Below, one piece after another: positions 17,542 to 27,083 of a stretch of DNA of 64,000 nucleotides. Source of the stretch: Chitinophaga costaii (GTDB lineage: Bacteria; Bacteroidota; Bacteroidia; Chitinophagales; Chitinophagaceae); contig NZ_FMAR01000003.1 of NCBI RefSeq assembly GCF_900094705.1, positions 248,001 through 312,000 of the forward strand. Direction: 5' to 3'. Position numbers and translations under genes: made by a program. The notes under the pieces were generated by a model, which saw only the letters and a program-made list of their open reading frames with translations, had not been told where the DNA came from and searched no databases. Within the stretch, counting starts at the first letter, position 1. Each line of letters begins with the position of its first letter.

Positions 17542-17988
17542 CTATTCGGCAACCACTTCAAATTCCAATTCTGCTTCATTGCCTTTACCGAAATCGATAC
17601 GAGCTTTGTAGCTACCCAGTTCTTTCACATCATCCAGGATATGGATACGACGGCGGTCTATCTCATAACCTTTCTGTTCCTTAATGGCACGGGCAATTTG
17701 TACACCGGTAACACTGCCGAAGATCTTACCGGAAGTACCGGTTTTGGCACCGATTTTCACTGGGGCAGACTTCAGGACTTCCACCACTTTCGCGATTTCA
17801 GCCAGCATTTTTTCTTCTTTTACTTTTTGCACTTTCACGCGCTCGTCCAACTGTTTCAGGTTGGAAGGGCTTGCTTCTACTGCAAATTTCTGGGGGATCA
17901 GGTAATTACGCGCATAGCCGTTTTTTACGCTGATCAGCTCATTACGCTGGCCCAGGTTATCTACGTCTTGAATTAAGATTACTTGCAT
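17542..17988 (-). CDS. rplI: 50S ribosomal protein L9
   Basis: Structural protein of the large ribosomal subunit that spans from the L1 stalk base to the neighbouring ribosome. The 148-residue protein has the typical N-terminal domain (MQVILIQDVDNLGQRNELIS, GYARNYLIP near residue 26), a long connecting helix rich in Lys and Glu (about 45-80), and a C-terminal RNA-binding domain. It is the last gene of a three-gene ribosomal operon, 6 bp after rpsR, closed by a terminator. Confidence 0.97.
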   Translation of the reverse strand: MQVILIQDVDNLGQRNELISVKNGYARNYLIPQKFAVEASPSNLKQLDERVKVQKVKEEKMLAEIAKVVEVLKSAPVKIGAKTGTSGKIFGSVTGVQIARAIKEQKGYEIDRRRIHILDDVKELGSYKARIDFGKGNEAELEFEVVAE

Positions 17989-17994
17989 GGGAGA

Positions 17995-18270
17995 TTACTT
18001 TAAAAGATCAGTAACATACGGCAATAACGCCATTTGACGCGCTTTCTTGATAGCCTGAGCCACTTTGCGCTGGAATTTCAGGGAGTTGCCTGTAATACGG
18101 CGGGGCAGCATTTTGCCCTGCTCGTTGAGGAACTTCTTCAAAAACTCACCGTCTTTGTAGTCCACATACTTAATCCCCATTTTTTTGAAACGGCAATACT
18201 TTTTAGCACGTTTCTCTTGCTTAACCGCAGTTAAGTACTTGATTTCTTGCTTCTTCTGTTTTACTGGCAT
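17995..18270 (-). CDS. rpsR: 30S ribosomal protein S18
   Basis: Small-subunit protein that binds next to S6 on the platform of the 30S subunit. The 91-residue product has the core [20 protein letters not shown] followed by PRRITG and a basic C-terminal helix ([11 protein letters not shown]), all typical for S18. It lies 5 bp after rpsF and 6 bp before rplI in the usual order. Confidence 0.97.
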   Translation of the reverse strand: MPVKQKKQEIKYLTAVKQEKRAKKYCRFKKMGIKYVDYKDGEFLKKFLNEQGKMLPRRITGNSLKFQRKVAQAIKKARQMALLPYVTDLLK

Positions 18271-18275
18271 GATGA

Positions 18276-18626
18276 TTAAGCTTCTACGGTGTTAGAATTA
18301 GCGTTGGCGCCATGTCTCTTACGGGCATTATACTCAGCGGCATACTTGTCCAGATGAGTGATCATGTAACGCAACACATTTTCGTCGCGGTTTAGCTGGA
18401 TCGTCAGCTTCTCATTGAGGTCGGATGGCGCAGTGTATTCCAGAACCAGGTACATGCCTGTAGTCTTTTTCTGGATTGGGTACGCCAGTGATTTTAATCC
18501 CCAGGGATTCTCGTGCACCAGTTCGCCGCCCAGGTCTTTAACCAGGTCTGCAAACTTTTTCTGAGCGGCTTTGTAATCCTCCTCAGATAGCACAGGGGTA
18601 AAAATCACCATCAATTCGTAGTTCAT
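18276..18626 (-). CDS. rpsF: 30S ribosomal protein S6
   Basis: Small-subunit protein that forms a dimer with S18 on 16S rRNA. The 116-residue product begins [17 protein letters not shown] and has the conserved [18 protein letters not shown] near residue 42 and [10 protein letters not shown] near residue 84; the C-terminus is a short disordered Ala/Asn tail. It is the first gene of the operon; the ssb gene often found between rpsF and rpsR in other phyla is absent. Confidence 0.97.
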   Translation of the reverse strand: MNYELMVIFTPVLSEEDYKAAQKKFADLVKDLGGELVHENPWGLKSLAYPIQKKTTGMYLVLEYTAPSDLNEKLTIQLNRDENVLRYMITHLDKYAAEYNARKRHGANANSNTVEA

Positions 18627-18674
18627 AAATTTCCCTGTTTTTAAAAGATGTTAAATAAAAAAAATAAAGGAGTG

Positions 18675-18682
18675 CAAAGATA
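18675..18682 (-). promoter_or_regulatory. -7 element of the rpsF operon promoter
   Basis: On the minus strand this reads TATCTTTG and then CA, a perfect match to the Bacteroidota -7 box TAnnTTTG. It lies about 50 bp upstream of rpsF. I found no TTTG at the expected 19-bp spacing. Confidence 0.6.
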
Positions 18683-19055
18683 AGGTTTTATTCTATACCA
18701 ACCCATCCAAATTCCCTATTTCCCGGCATTTTCACCCATTTTTGTCATAAAAAGGCCATTGTTATAAGTAAAATGGCCATCGCTACGGTAAAAATGGCCT
18801 CCCCTGCCCATCCCAGGAAGGGCAAAGGTTCCTATTGCATACGGAAATATCCTGCTTCAGGGTAGCCGGCAAGTGCATGCCCTGACTATATATCAGCTAA
18901 TAAAATGCACCAAGGGCTGGCTGCCTAAAAATTGACACCTATTAATTTAATATTCCCATATGCCCAGTCTTTGCGAATTATCCAGCCGCTACACCAGAAA
19001 TGCTTGGCAAGAACATGGAGATTAAAAAAACATTCTTCTTAAATATTGTCAATTA

Positions 19056-19072
19056 CTATAATGTAATTATAG
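19056..19072. repeat. Palindrome upstream of htpG
   Basis: CTATAAT, a 3-bp spacer, then ATTATAG: perfect 7-bp inverted arms about 100 bp before the htpG start. It could be an operator for a heat-shock or other regulator; no known box is recognised. Confidence 0.5.
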
Positions 19073-19172
19073 CGAGTCAGGTCAGGAAAAATGGGCAATA
19101 TTTGTCAATGTGGCAGCAGATCAGGCGTGGCACAGCGTTTGAAATTTCATTGATCTAAATTATTTCTACGAT

Positions 19173-20999
19173 ATGCAAAAAGGCGCTATTCGGGTACAGA
19201 CGGAAAATATATTCCCGATCATTAAGAAATTCCTCTATTCCGATCACGAGATTTTTATCCGTGAGTTGGTGAGTAACGCGGTAGATGCTACGCAAAAATT
19301 AAAAACGCTGGCTAGTGTTGGGGAGTTTAAAGGAGAACTGGGCGAACTGGAAATTACGGTGGCCATCGATAAAGAAAAAAAGACCCTTACCATATCCGAC
19401 CGGGGTGTGGGCATGACAGCCGGGGAAGTAGACAAATACATTAACCAACTTGCTTTTTCCGGTGCCGAGGAGTTCCTTAATAAATATAAAGGACAAGGCG
19501 ATGGCACCAATATCATTGGGCATTTTGGCCTGGGCTTCTACGCCGGTTTTATGGTAAGCAATGAGGTAGAGATCATCACGCAATCTTGGCAAAATGCACC
19601 CGCCGTACGCTGGGTGTGCGATGGTAGCCCCGAATACACGCTGGAAGAAACCACCCGTGCAGACCGTGGCACCGACATCGTGTTACACATTAACGAAGAA
19701 AGTGAAGAATTCCTGGAGCCTTCCCGCCTGCGCGGTATGCTCGAAAAATTCTGTAAGTTCCTGCCCATTCCCATCAAGTTTGAAGGACAGCAGATTAACA
19801 ACCCACATCCTGCCTGGACCAAGAAACCCAGTGAACTGACGGATGAAGATTATATCAACTTTTACCGCGAGTTGTATCCTTTTGGCGAACCCCCTTTGTT
19901 CTGGATACACCTCAACGTAGATTATCCCTTTAACCTTACCGGCATCCTGTATTTTCCGAAAATTACCAAGTCGTACGAAATACAGAAAGACAAGATCAAT
20001 CTCTACTCCAACCAGGTGTATGTAACCGACCAGGTAAATGATATTGTTCCAGAATTTCTGATGCTGCTGCATGGCGTTATCGATTCGCCAGACATCCCGC
20101 TAAACGTGAGCCGCAGCTACCTGCAAGGTGATCCGAATGTAAAAAAGATCAATGCCCACATCACTAAAAAAGTGGCTGATAAGCTGGAAGAAATGTTCCG
20201 CAACGACCGTAAGGCGTTTGAAGAAAAATGGGAACACATTGGCCTATTTGTGAAATACGGCATGATGACCGACGATAAATTCCTGGAAAAAGCAAATAAA
20301 TTTCATCTTTTCCCAGGCGTAAATGGCAGCACTTTTTACACGCTGGAAGAATACCGTACCTCCGCCGCAGGATTACAAACCAATCATGAAGGCAAGCTCA
20401 TTATTTTATACGCCACCGCACCCGTGCAGCAGGATGCTTATATTCAGGCAGCCCATGCAAAAGGTTATATCGTTGTGAAGCTGGATACCATGGTGGACGC
20501 GGCTTTCATTAATCAGGCGGAACAGAAATGGGAGAATGTGCAATTTACCCGCGTAGATGCCGACATTGCCGACAATCTAATTGATCCCATTGAAAAAACA
20601 GGCAGTGTATTGCTGGCCGACCAGGAAACAGCACTCAAGACCCTTTTTGAAGAACAAGTAAAACCCGCTCACATAAAAGTAGATTTGAAAGGCCTTAGCA
20701 CCGATGCTGAGCCAGTGATCGTTACGCGCCCTGAATTTATGCGCCGCATGAAAGACATGGCAGCAGCAGGAGGTGGCGGTATGAGTTGGTATGCAAATAT
20801 GCCCGATGAGGTGAATATGACGATCAATGCCAATCATCCGATTTACCAGGATATCCTGGCCCAGTCAGACGCTGGCAAAAAGGAAAAGCTGGTAAAGAAC
20901 CTGGCAGATCTGGCTTTGTTATCGCAAGGATTGCTTACAGGTGCCGATCTTACGGCATTCGTTCATCGCAGTGTAGAATTATTGCACCAGCATAAATAA
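19173..20999 (+). CDS. htpG: Molecular chaperone HtpG (Hsp90 family)
   Basis: Cytoplasmic ATP-dependent chaperone that remodels client proteins as a homodimer. The N-terminal ATPase domain shows E31 and N35 (ELVSNAVDAT), D76 with the glycines of SDRGVGM, and the lid glycine motif GHFGLGFYAGF near residue 113. The middle domain contains the conserved LNVSRSYLQGD near residue 309, and a divergent C-terminal dimerisation domain follows. The 608-residue length is typical for Bacteroidota HtpG. It is a single-gene unit with a terminator after it. Confidence 0.96.
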   Translation: MQKGAIRVQTENIFPIIKKFLYSDHEIFIRELVSNAVDATQKLKTLASVGEFKGELGELEITVAIDKEKKTLTISDRGVGMTAGEVDKYINQLAFSGAEEFLNKYKGQGDGTNIIGHFGLGFYAGFMVSNEVEIITQSWQNAPAVRWVCDGSPEYTLEETTRADRGTDIVLHINEESEEFLEPSRLRGMLEKFCKFLPIPIKFEGQQINNPHPAWTKKPSELTDEDYINFYRELYPFGEPPLFWIHLNVDYPFNLTGILYFPKITKSYEIQKDKINLYSNQVYVTDQVNDIVPEFLMLLHGVIDSPDIPLNVSRSYLQGDPNVKKINAHITKKVADKLEEMFRNDRKAFEEKWEHIGLFVKYGMMTDDKFLEKANKFHLFPGVNGSTFYTLEEYRTSAAGLQTNHEGKLIILYATAPVQQDAYIQAAHAKGYIVVKLDTMVDAAFINQAEQKWENVQFTRVDADIADNLIDPIEKTGSVLLADQETALKTLFEEQVKPAHIKVDLKGLSTDAEPVIVTRPEFMRRMKDMAAAGGGGMSWYANMPDEVNMTINANHPIYQDILAQSDAGKKEKLVKNLADLALLSQGLLTGADLTAFVHRSVELLHQHK

Positions 21000-21018
21000 A
21001 AGATTTATAGCCAATATA

Positions 21019-21066
21019 ATGTAGGTCCGTTGCAGTTTTCTGGCTGTGGCGGGCCTACATATTTTT
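21019..21066 (+). terminator. Terminator after htpG
   Basis: The arms ATGTAGGTCCG (from 21019) and CGGGCCTACAT (to 21060) form a long stem with a large loop, followed by a T-rich run. Confidence 0.75.
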
Positions 21067-21115
21067 AGATAAGGTGTACAATATTTATAAAACCTGTCCG
21101 TTAAGGGCAATAACA

Positions 21116-21139
21116 TATCTTTAAGTAACCGTATCTTTA
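21116..21139 (+). promoter_or_regulatory. Two tandem -7-like boxes before the esterase gene
   Basis: TATCTTTA occurs at 21116-21123 and 21132-21139, each one base off TAnnTTTG. No TTTG is found at the right distance upstream, so this is tentative. Confidence 0.3.
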
Positions 21140-21179
21140 ATTTGCACCACTTTATTTAGTTGTGGCTATATCTTTATGT

Positions 21180-21989
21180 ATGAAAAAACCATTTAAAGCA
21201 TTGCCAATGCTATTAGCAGCTTTATCCTTATGCAGTATGCTGGCCTGTACTAAAGAAGGCTCCTATATCACCGTTCCAACTAAAACTTCCGACACTACAA
21301 AAACAGTTACACCACCTGTTACCACGCCGGTGCAGGATTCTTTCCAGCTTCGTGATACTGGTATTACCATCGTTACGCTCAGCAAGGCGGTAGGTAATAT
21401 GAAGCAGTATCTGCAATACATTCCCGCAGGATATAATGAAAAGAAAACTTACAAGTGGCCCATTGTATTTTTCCTGCATGGCACCGGGGAAATCGGCAAC
21501 GATGCAAACGTCCTTCGGAATGTAGGACTGCCAAAGGTTTCCGCCGGCAAGCAGTTTATTATTATTGCGCCACAGTGTACGGCCAACTGGTGGAACCTGG
21601 ATGCATTGCAAACATTTTATCTGTCTATGATCAAACAATATCATATAGACAGCAGCCGTATTTACCTGACCGGATTAAGTATGGGAGGTATGCAAACATG
21701 GGATTGGGCCATTGATAAACCCGCGCAATTTGCAGCCATCGTACCCATTTCAGCTAATGGAGACACCTCCAAAGTGAAAGTTTTAAAGAATTTACCAGTA
21801 TGGGTTTTCCATAACGCCGATGATCCTACCGTAAGTGTATGGGGAGACCGTTTGATGGTGGATGCATTGAAAAATGCTGGTGGGAATGTAAAATATACGG
21901 AGAATGCTACTGGTGGCCATGATGCATGGGATAAGGCTTACGCCATGCCCGAGCTGTACACCTGGTTGCTTGCTCAGAAAAAACCATAA
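21180..21989 (+). CDS. Secreted lipoprotein alpha/beta hydrolase (esterase-like)
   Basis: Serine hydrolase of the alpha/beta fold, similar to dienelactone hydrolase, feruloyl esterase or PHB depolymerase-type proteins; the substrate is unknown. The signal ends in lipobox SMLAC (Cys23), followed by a Thr/Pro-rich linker of about 35 residues. The nucleophile motif is GLSMGG (Ser167); the likely acid is in NADDPT (about 212-213) and the His in GGHDAWD (about 247). I start at the ATG at 21180 (269 aa); a GTG at 21162 is less likely because it would spoil the signal peptide start. Confidence 0.82.
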   Translation: MKKPFKALPMLLAALSLCSMLACTKEGSYITVPTKTSDTTKTVTPPVTTPVQDSFQLRDTGITIVTLSKAVGNMKQYLQYIPAGYNEKKTYKWPIVFFLHGTGEIGNDANVLRNVGLPKVSAGKQFIIIAPQCTANWWNLDALQTFYLSMIKQYHIDSSRIYLTGLSMGGMQTWDWAIDKPAQFAAIVPISANGDTSKVKVLKNLPVWVFHNADDPTVSVWGDRLMVDALKNAGGNVKYTENATGGHDAWDKAYAMPELYTWLLAQKKP

Positions 21990-22013
21990 TTCCTAAAACT
22001 CCTATTAAATATG

Positions 22014-22043
22014 CCCGCGTTCCACCAGGAGCGTGGGTTTTTT
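22014..22043 (+). terminator. Terminator after the esterase gene
   Basis: The arms CCCGCG (22014-22019) and CGTGGG (22032-22037, one G-U pair) are followed by six T. Confidence 0.75.
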
Positions 22044-22095
22044 ATTGACCTTTTAAGGCAAATACACAACGTGACATATAATTATATGGAAATAC

Positions 22096-23802
22096 CTAAC
22101 GCGAAGGACGGATATCAATTACTTTTAGTTGTAGACTTGTATTGCCCTGCCACTCATTTTCCTCTATCGTAAAAACCATATCGAAGGGAGCGCGGCTACT
22201 GATGCAGGGAAACTTTTCCGCCATGAAAAACCCTATTCCCGAGAGGGTTACGCCATTGCGACCCTGACGTACGGAGAATTTAATATGCTCCTCCTTTACA
22301 ATTTTGCAATACCCGGTATCAAACACCTGCCGGGCCATGAACAGGGGGCGCAGGTTATCCGGCCCCAGGGGCTCAAACTGGTTCAGTATTTTAAAAAAGG
22401 AAGGAGAGATATCGCTGAAATTGATTTCCGTGTCGATTACAATTTCCGGGATCAGTAATTCTGGGTCTATGGTGGTGGCCACGACTTCCTCAAACCGTTG
22501 CTGGAAAGCTGCTACATTTTCTGGTTTCAGCGTCATGCCGGCTGCATAGAAATGGCCGCCGTAGTTTTCCAACAAATCCTTACACTGGTGAATGGCTTCG
22601 TACACATTGAAGCCACTTACAGAGCGCGCCGACCCGGCCACCTTGTCGTTGGATTGTGTTAAAATAATAGTAGGCCGGTAATAATATTTGTCGATCAGCC
22701 GGGAAGCTACAATACCCACCACCCCTTTATGCCAGTGAGGTTGATACAATACCGTGGATTTTTTGGTGTTCAGCATGATATCTTCCTGAATAAGCGCCAC
22801 AGCCTCCTGCGTAATAGTACTGTCTATTTCCTTGCGGTCTGAATTATCTGCATGCAGTTGAGCGGCAATAACCATAGCATTTTCCGCTGATGATTCGATG
22901 AACAGGTTTACCGCTTTGCGCGCATCATCCATACGGCCGGCAGCGTTTACGCGGGGGGCAATTACGAAAACCAGGTTGGAAATGGTAAGTTGTTCTTTAA
23001 GGTTACTTAAGTCTATTAATGCCTTAATACCGGGCAAAGGGTTTTCATTTACTTTTTTCAGGCCATGAAAAGTAAGCACCCGGTTTTCACCAGTCATAGG
23101 TACAATGTCTGCGGCAATGCTGGTGGCTACCAGGTCCAGGTATTTGTAAGCCTTTTCTGACGAAATACCCCGCTTTTGTGCAAAAGCGCAAATCAGCTTA
23201 AACCCAATACCACAACCACTCAGCTCTTTGTAAGGGTAGGGGCAGTCTTCCTGTTTTGGATTAAGGATAGCTACGGCTGGCGGTAATTCTGCGTCTGGAA
23301 GGTGATGATCGCAGACGATGAAATCAATACCTTGTTCTTTGGCGTAAGTAATCAGTTCTATAGACTTAATGCCACAGTCTAGCGCTACTACCAGGCTAAA
23401 ATCGTTTTCCCGTGCATATTCCACGCCGGCCATCGATATGCCGTAGCCTTCACGATAGCGGTGAGGTACATAAAATTCTATGTTTTTGTAGAAATCGTGT
23501 AGAAATGCATACACGGTTGCCACAGCCGTGGTACCGTCTACATCATAATCTCCATAGATCAATATTTTTTCTCCATATAAAATGGCCTGTTCAATGCGGG
23601 AAATGGCCTTATCCATTCCCTTCATCAGCCAGGGATCATGCAGGTCGGCCAGGGTGGGCCGAAAGAAAAGCCGGGCGGTATCAAACGTAGTGATGCCACG
23701 CTGCACAAGCAAGCGACACAGCAGCGGGTGGATTTTTAAAGCACTTTGCAGCGCCTGTTCCGCCCTGGGCTGATATCTCTTTACTGTCCACCGTTTCTGC
23801 AT
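22096..23802 (-). CDS. recJ: Single-stranded-DNA-specific exonuclease RecJ
   Basis: 5'-3' single-strand DNA exonuclease for recombination and mismatch or base-excision repair. It belongs to the DHH phosphoesterase family: the first metal motif DYDVDG is at residues 85-90 and the DHH motif at D165-H166-H167 (CDHHLPD). The DHHA1 domain with GSARSVSGFN and GGHFYAAG (from about residue 400) and a C-terminal OB-like domain follow. The 568-residue length is normal. It is transcribed after the polyprenyl synthetase gene on the same strand with a 105-bp gap. Confidence 0.95.
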   Translation of the reverse strand: MQKRWTVKRYQPRAEQALQSALKIHPLLCRLLVQRGITTFDTARLFFRPTLADLHDPWLMKGMDKAISRIEQAILYGEKILIYGDYDVDGTTAVATVYAFLHDFYKNIEFYVPHRYREGYGISMAGVEYARENDFSLVVALDCGIKSIELITYAKEQGIDFIVCDHHLPDAELPPAVAILNPKQEDCPYPYKELSGCGIGFKLICAFAQKRGISSEKAYKYLDLVATSIAADIVPMTGENRVLTFHGLKKVNENPLPGIKALIDLSNLKEQLTISNLVFVIAPRVNAAGRMDDARKAVNLFIESSAENAMVIAAQLHADNSDRKEIDSTITQEAVALIQEDIMLNTKKSTVLYQPHWHKGVVGIVASRLIDKYYYRPTIILTQSNDKVAGSARSVSGFNVYEAIHQCKDLLENYGGHFYAAGMTLKPENVAAFQQRFEEVVATTIDPELLIPEIVIDTEINFSDISPSFFKILNQFEPLGPDNLRPLFMARQVFDTGYCKIVKEEHIKFSVRQGRNGVTLSGIGFFMAEKFPCISSRAPFDMVFTIEENEWQGNTSLQLKVIDIRPSR

Positions 23803-23907
23803 CGAAATGTTCGTTAATTGTGAATGGTTGTATCCTCAAGATGTACCATCATAAAAGATCGTACAGGTATAGACATTCGGGTTGTTCAACAATTTAGTGA
23901 ATTAAAA

Positions 23908-24873
23908 CTAGAATTTGCGATCTGTTGTAAAGCGCACCAATTGTTCCAATCCCTGGCGGATATCGCTTTCCGGGAACTGGTAGAGAATATGCAGCGCTTC
24001 ATCGCGGTATTGCAGCATTTGCTGGTGAGCATACTCAATGCCACCAGAGTTTTTCACGATGTTGATTACCTCGTTCACCTTATCTTTATCAGTGTTGTGA
24101 TTCTTCACAATATAAATAATGTGGCGGCGGGTTTCAGTAGTGGCGTGCTGCAACGTATAAATAAGTGGCAGCGTCATTTTCTTTTCCCGGATATCTATGC
24201 CGGTAGGTTTGCCTACATTATCGGAACCATAGTCGAATAGGTCGTCCTTGATCTGAAACGCAATACCTACTTTTTCGCCAAATAAGCGCATATGTTCCGT
24301 ATCTACATCGTTGCCGCTGGCGCTCCAGGCGCCAGCCGCGCAGGCAGATGCCAGCAGGGAGGCGGTTTTGCGGCGGATGATCTCGAAATAGATATCTTCT
24401 TTAATATCCAGCTTACGGGTTTTCTCAAATTGCAACAACTCTCCTTCGCTCATTTCCTTTACGGCTTCTGAAAGGATCTGCAAGGTACGGTAGTCGTGGT
24501 TGTTCAGGGACAGCAACAGGCCTTTGGAAAGCAGATAGTCACCTACCAGCACAGCTACCTTGTTCTTCCATAGGGCATTGATGGAGAAAAAGCCGCGTCT
24601 TTCATTGGCATCGTCCACTACATCGTCGTGTACGAGGGTAGCGGTGTGCAGGAGTTCTACCAGGGCTGCGGCGCGGTAGGTACCTTCCTGGAGGTCGGAT
24701 TGGAACATGCGGGCTGATAAAAGCACAAACATTGGCCTTATCTGTTTACCTTTGCGCTTCACTATATAATGCATGATGCGATCCAGCAAGGGAACGTGGC
24801 TCTTAACGGCGTCGGCAAACTTTAGTTCAAAGTCTTGTAATTCCTTTCTGATCAATCGTTTAATATCTTCCAT
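23908..24873 (-). CDS. Polyprenyl diphosphate synthase (trans, long chain)
   Basis: Condenses isopentenyl diphosphate units into an all-trans polyprenyl diphosphate, probably the side chain of menaquinone. Both aspartate-rich metal-binding motifs are present: DDVVD at 83-87 and DDLFD at 210-214, along with the substrate lysine/arginine region GKQIRPM near residue 42. The 321-residue length fits octaprenyl or solanesyl synthases; exact chain length cannot be read from sequence alone. The futalosine genes near 55 kb support a quinone role. Confidence 0.92.
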   Translation of the reverse strand: MEDIKRLIRKELQDFELKFADAVKSHVPLLDRIMHYIVKRKGKQIRPMFVLLSARMFQSDLQEGTYRAAALVELLHTATLVHDDVVDDANERRGFFSINALWKNKVAVLVGDYLLSKGLLLSLNNHDYRTLQILSEAVKEMSEGELLQFEKTRKLDIKEDIYFEIIRRKTASLLASACAAGAWSASGNDVDTEHMRLFGEKVGIAFQIKDDLFDYGSDNVGKPTGIDIREKKMTLPLIYTLQHATTETRRHIIYIVKNHNTDKDKVNEVINIVKNSGGIEYAHQQMLQYRDEALHILYQFPESDIRQGLEQLVRFTTDRKF

Positions 24874-25033
24874 GGGTGCATGTAAAAAAGGAAATGCTAA
24901 GCTAGCTTTAAAATATCATATTTGGATAAATTGGCCCCACATTTGCAGTTATGTGCATGTTTTACCACAGCAAGGTTGGGTTTATAATCTAGTAGTGAGG
25001 TAGTTATCAATGAAAATAATATTGCAATAAAAA

Positions 25034-25064
25034 TTTGTATATTCATTAATCATTTTTACCTTTG
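25034..25064 (+). promoter_or_regulatory. Consensus promoter of the OmpA-family gene
   Basis: TTTG at 25034-25037, exactly 19 bp, then TACCTTTG at 25057-25064. This is a full match to the Bacteroidota primary-sigma promoter. The leader to the ATG at 25124 would be about 50 nt. Confidence 0.8.
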
Positions 25065-25123
25065 CTGGGTAAAAAAAACGGGTTATTAGTAAATTTTTAA
25101 CAGTTTTTAAATAGAAAACAATT

Positions 25124-26686
25124 ATGGCAAGCAAAAAGTACTTATTACTGGCGGGAGCGGCGACCTTACTAGCGGCGTCTTCTACCTTCGCGCAAGTTAA
25201 GCCCACCGGTTATGATCCGTTGGATTCCACTAAAGTTTCCAGAGCAAAACAGACTCAGGAAAATTCCTTCCTGAATCATGAATCAAACTTTCCCTCCAAA
25301 CCAAGAAACCAGTGGGAACTGGGCTTGCATGGCGGTTTAAGCTTGATTGACGGTACGATCGCTCCTACTCCTGGTTTTGGTGGTGGTATCTCTATTAGAA
25401 AAGCATTGGGTCATACCTTCTCGCTGCGCGCTGAATACACTGGTTCTATTGATAAAGGCCAGGATTACAGAGCTCATACAAACGCTACTAACCCAGTTCC
25501 TGCTGCGGGTGGTGCAAATCCTTGGGCTGCTTACGGTGCTAACAACATCTACGTTCCCAACTACAAAACACAAACTCACCAGTTGTCTTTGGATGTGCTC
25601 GTTTCGCTGAACAACATTATGTTCTACAGAGCTGAGCCTAAAGTTAACTGGTATGTACTGGCTGGTTATTCCATTTTGTCTGCTGACGTAGACGTTGATG
25701 CTTTGAACGGTAACGGTGCTATTTATGATTACTCCAGCGTTAACTTCGGTGGTAAACGTAGCGACATTCGCAAAGCGGTAAAAGATATCCGTGATGACGA
25801 CTACGAACAAAATGCACCTTCTGAAGGTAACCGTGTATCCCTGGGCCGTCATAAAGACAACCAGTTGCTCCGTCACGCACTGGACCTCGGTACTGGCGTA
25901 GCATTTAAAGTGTCTAAACGCTTCAATATCGGTATAGAAGAAAAAGCTACCCTGCCTTTCACCGCTTACCTCGATGGTTATGCTGGTCCCGGCGGTTCTA
26001 CTAAAGACTTCTATTCCTACACTTCCGTTCGGTTGAATTTCAACCTGGGCAGCTCCAGCAAACGTGTAGAACCACTCTGGTGGGTTAACCCGCTGGAATA
26101 CTCTTACAGCGAGCTGAATGCTCCCCGTCACATGAAACTGCCTACTCCCGTACTGCCTGATGCTGACGGTGATGGTGTAACTGACCAGTTCGATCGCGAA
26201 CCAAACACGCCCGCAGGTGCTCCTGTAGACGTTCATGGCGTAGCTCGTGATACGGATGGTGACGGTGTTCCTGATTACAAAGACAAGGAACTGATCACGC
26301 CTACTTATTGCGCTCCTGTTGATGCAGACGGCGTTGGTAAATGCCCGGATCCTGAGTGCTGCAAGAACATCGCTGCTCAGCCAACTTGCTCTTCCCTGGT
26401 ATTGCCTTCCGTTTCTTTCAAAGGTTCTGCTACTAAAGTATCTTCCGATGCTCAAGCCATCCTGGCTAGCGTAGCCGCTACCCTGAAATCTAACCCCACT
26501 TGTAATGTACTGGTTACCGGCCACGCTGGTGCCAAGGGCAAGAAAGGTGGTGTAGACCTGAGCAGCAGAAGAGTTGATGCTATCATCGACTACCTGGCTG
26601 ACAAACAAGGTATCGACCGTGGTCGTTTCATCAAACAGAATACTGAAGGTGATTCTAACACCGTAGATCTGGCTCCTGCTAACTAA
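25124..26686 (+). CDS. OmpA-family outer membrane protein with calcium-binding repeats
   Basis: Major outer-membrane porin-like protein that links the membrane to peptidoglycan. The signal peptide is residues 1-24 (cut after STFAQ). A beta-barrel of about 300 residues follows, with alternating aromatic strands. Next come thrombospondin type 3-like repeats (DADGDGVTDQFDREPNTPAG, then DTDGDGVPDYKDKE, from about residue 345), and then a C-terminal OmpA domain (GHAGAKGKK, LSSRRVDAIIDYL). Codon usage is strongly biased toward a small set and looks like that of a highly expressed gene. It has a consensus promoter and a strong terminator as a single unit. Confidence 0.92.
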   Translation: MASKKYLLLAGAATLLAASSTFAQVKPTGYDPLDSTKVSRAKQTQENSFLNHESNFPSKPRNQWELGLHGGLSLIDGTIAPTPGFGGGISIRKALGHTFSLRAEYTGSIDKGQDYRAHTNATNPVPAAGGANPWAAYGANNIYVPNYKTQTHQLSLDVLVSLNNIMFYRAEPKVNWYVLAGYSILSADVDVDALNGNGAIYDYSSVNFGGKRSDIRKAVKDIRDDDYEQNAPSEGNRVSLGRHKDNQLLRHALDLGTGVAFKVSKRFNIGIEEKATLPFTAYLDGYAGPGGSTKDFYSYTSVRLNFNLGSSSKRVEPLWWVNPLEYSYSELNAPRHMKLPTPVLPDADGDGVTDQFDREPNTPAGAPVDVHGVARDTDGDGVPDYKDKELITPTYCAPVDADGVGKCPDPECCKNIAAQPTCSSLVLPSVSFKGSATKVSSDAQAILASVAATLKSNPTCNVLVTGHAGAKGKKGGVDLSSRRVDAIIDYLADKQGIDRGRFIKQNTEGDSNTVDLAPAN

Positions 26687-26712
26687 TTTTAGTTAAGAAG
26701 CTAATCATATTG

Positions 26713-26747
26713 GAAAGTCCTGCCGTAAGGCGGGACTTTCTTTTTTT
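26713..26747 (+). terminator. Terminator of the OmpA-family gene
   Basis: A long stem with outer arms GAAAGTCC (26713-26720) and GGACTTTC (26733-26740) and inner TGCC/GGCG pairing, followed by seven T. Confidence 0.9.
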
Positions 26748-27075
26748 ATAGGGTGTGCACCAGTTTTATACATAGCTATTAATCATAGATAGCGATGTAA
26801 AATTTATGCTTACAAATGGTCATACAATGTGATATATGGGAATTATTTTGCTAAAAATCAGCAATTTCTAATAAATACAAATAGGGGAGTTATCATTCCA
26901 AAGGCCTCATTTTTGGGCTTTAGTAACTTAAAATATGCTTAAAATATTGAGAGCAAGTAGGCGTATTACATGGGGTTTTCATAATAACATATATGTAGTC
27001 GGGTATAATAAGATCAGCTACTGCCGGGCGTTCCCGCAAATCGGGTAGCGCCTGTTATATTTCGCTAAAAACCTG

Positions 27076-27083
27076 TAATTTTG
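27076..27083 (+). promoter_or_regulatory. -7 element before kup
   Basis: TAATTTTG is a perfect match to TAnnTTTG, 23 bp before the GTG start of kup. The -33 position reads TGTT instead of TTTG. Confidence 0.5.

Larger units (their letters stand above)
18627..19172. other. Intergenic region between rpsF and htpG (546 bp)
   Basis: Divergent promoter region. Near rpsF it holds the -7 box described separately. Around 18765-18815 the word GTAAAATGGCC occurs and then recurs with one extra A. Near htpG a perfect 7-bp palindrome lies at 19056-19072, and two TTGTCAAT words flank it (about 19047 and 19102). A loose htpG promoter is possible: TTTG at 19138-19141, then 19 bp, then TATTTCTA. I saw no convincing small ORF or RNA gene. 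Confidence 0.5.

Noticed and set aside
25337..26608. 423-residue open frame on the minus strand opposite the OmpA-family gene
   Set aside because: It mirrors the strongly biased codons of the porin gene, has no recognisable domain and fully overlaps a gene with promoter, signal peptide and domains.
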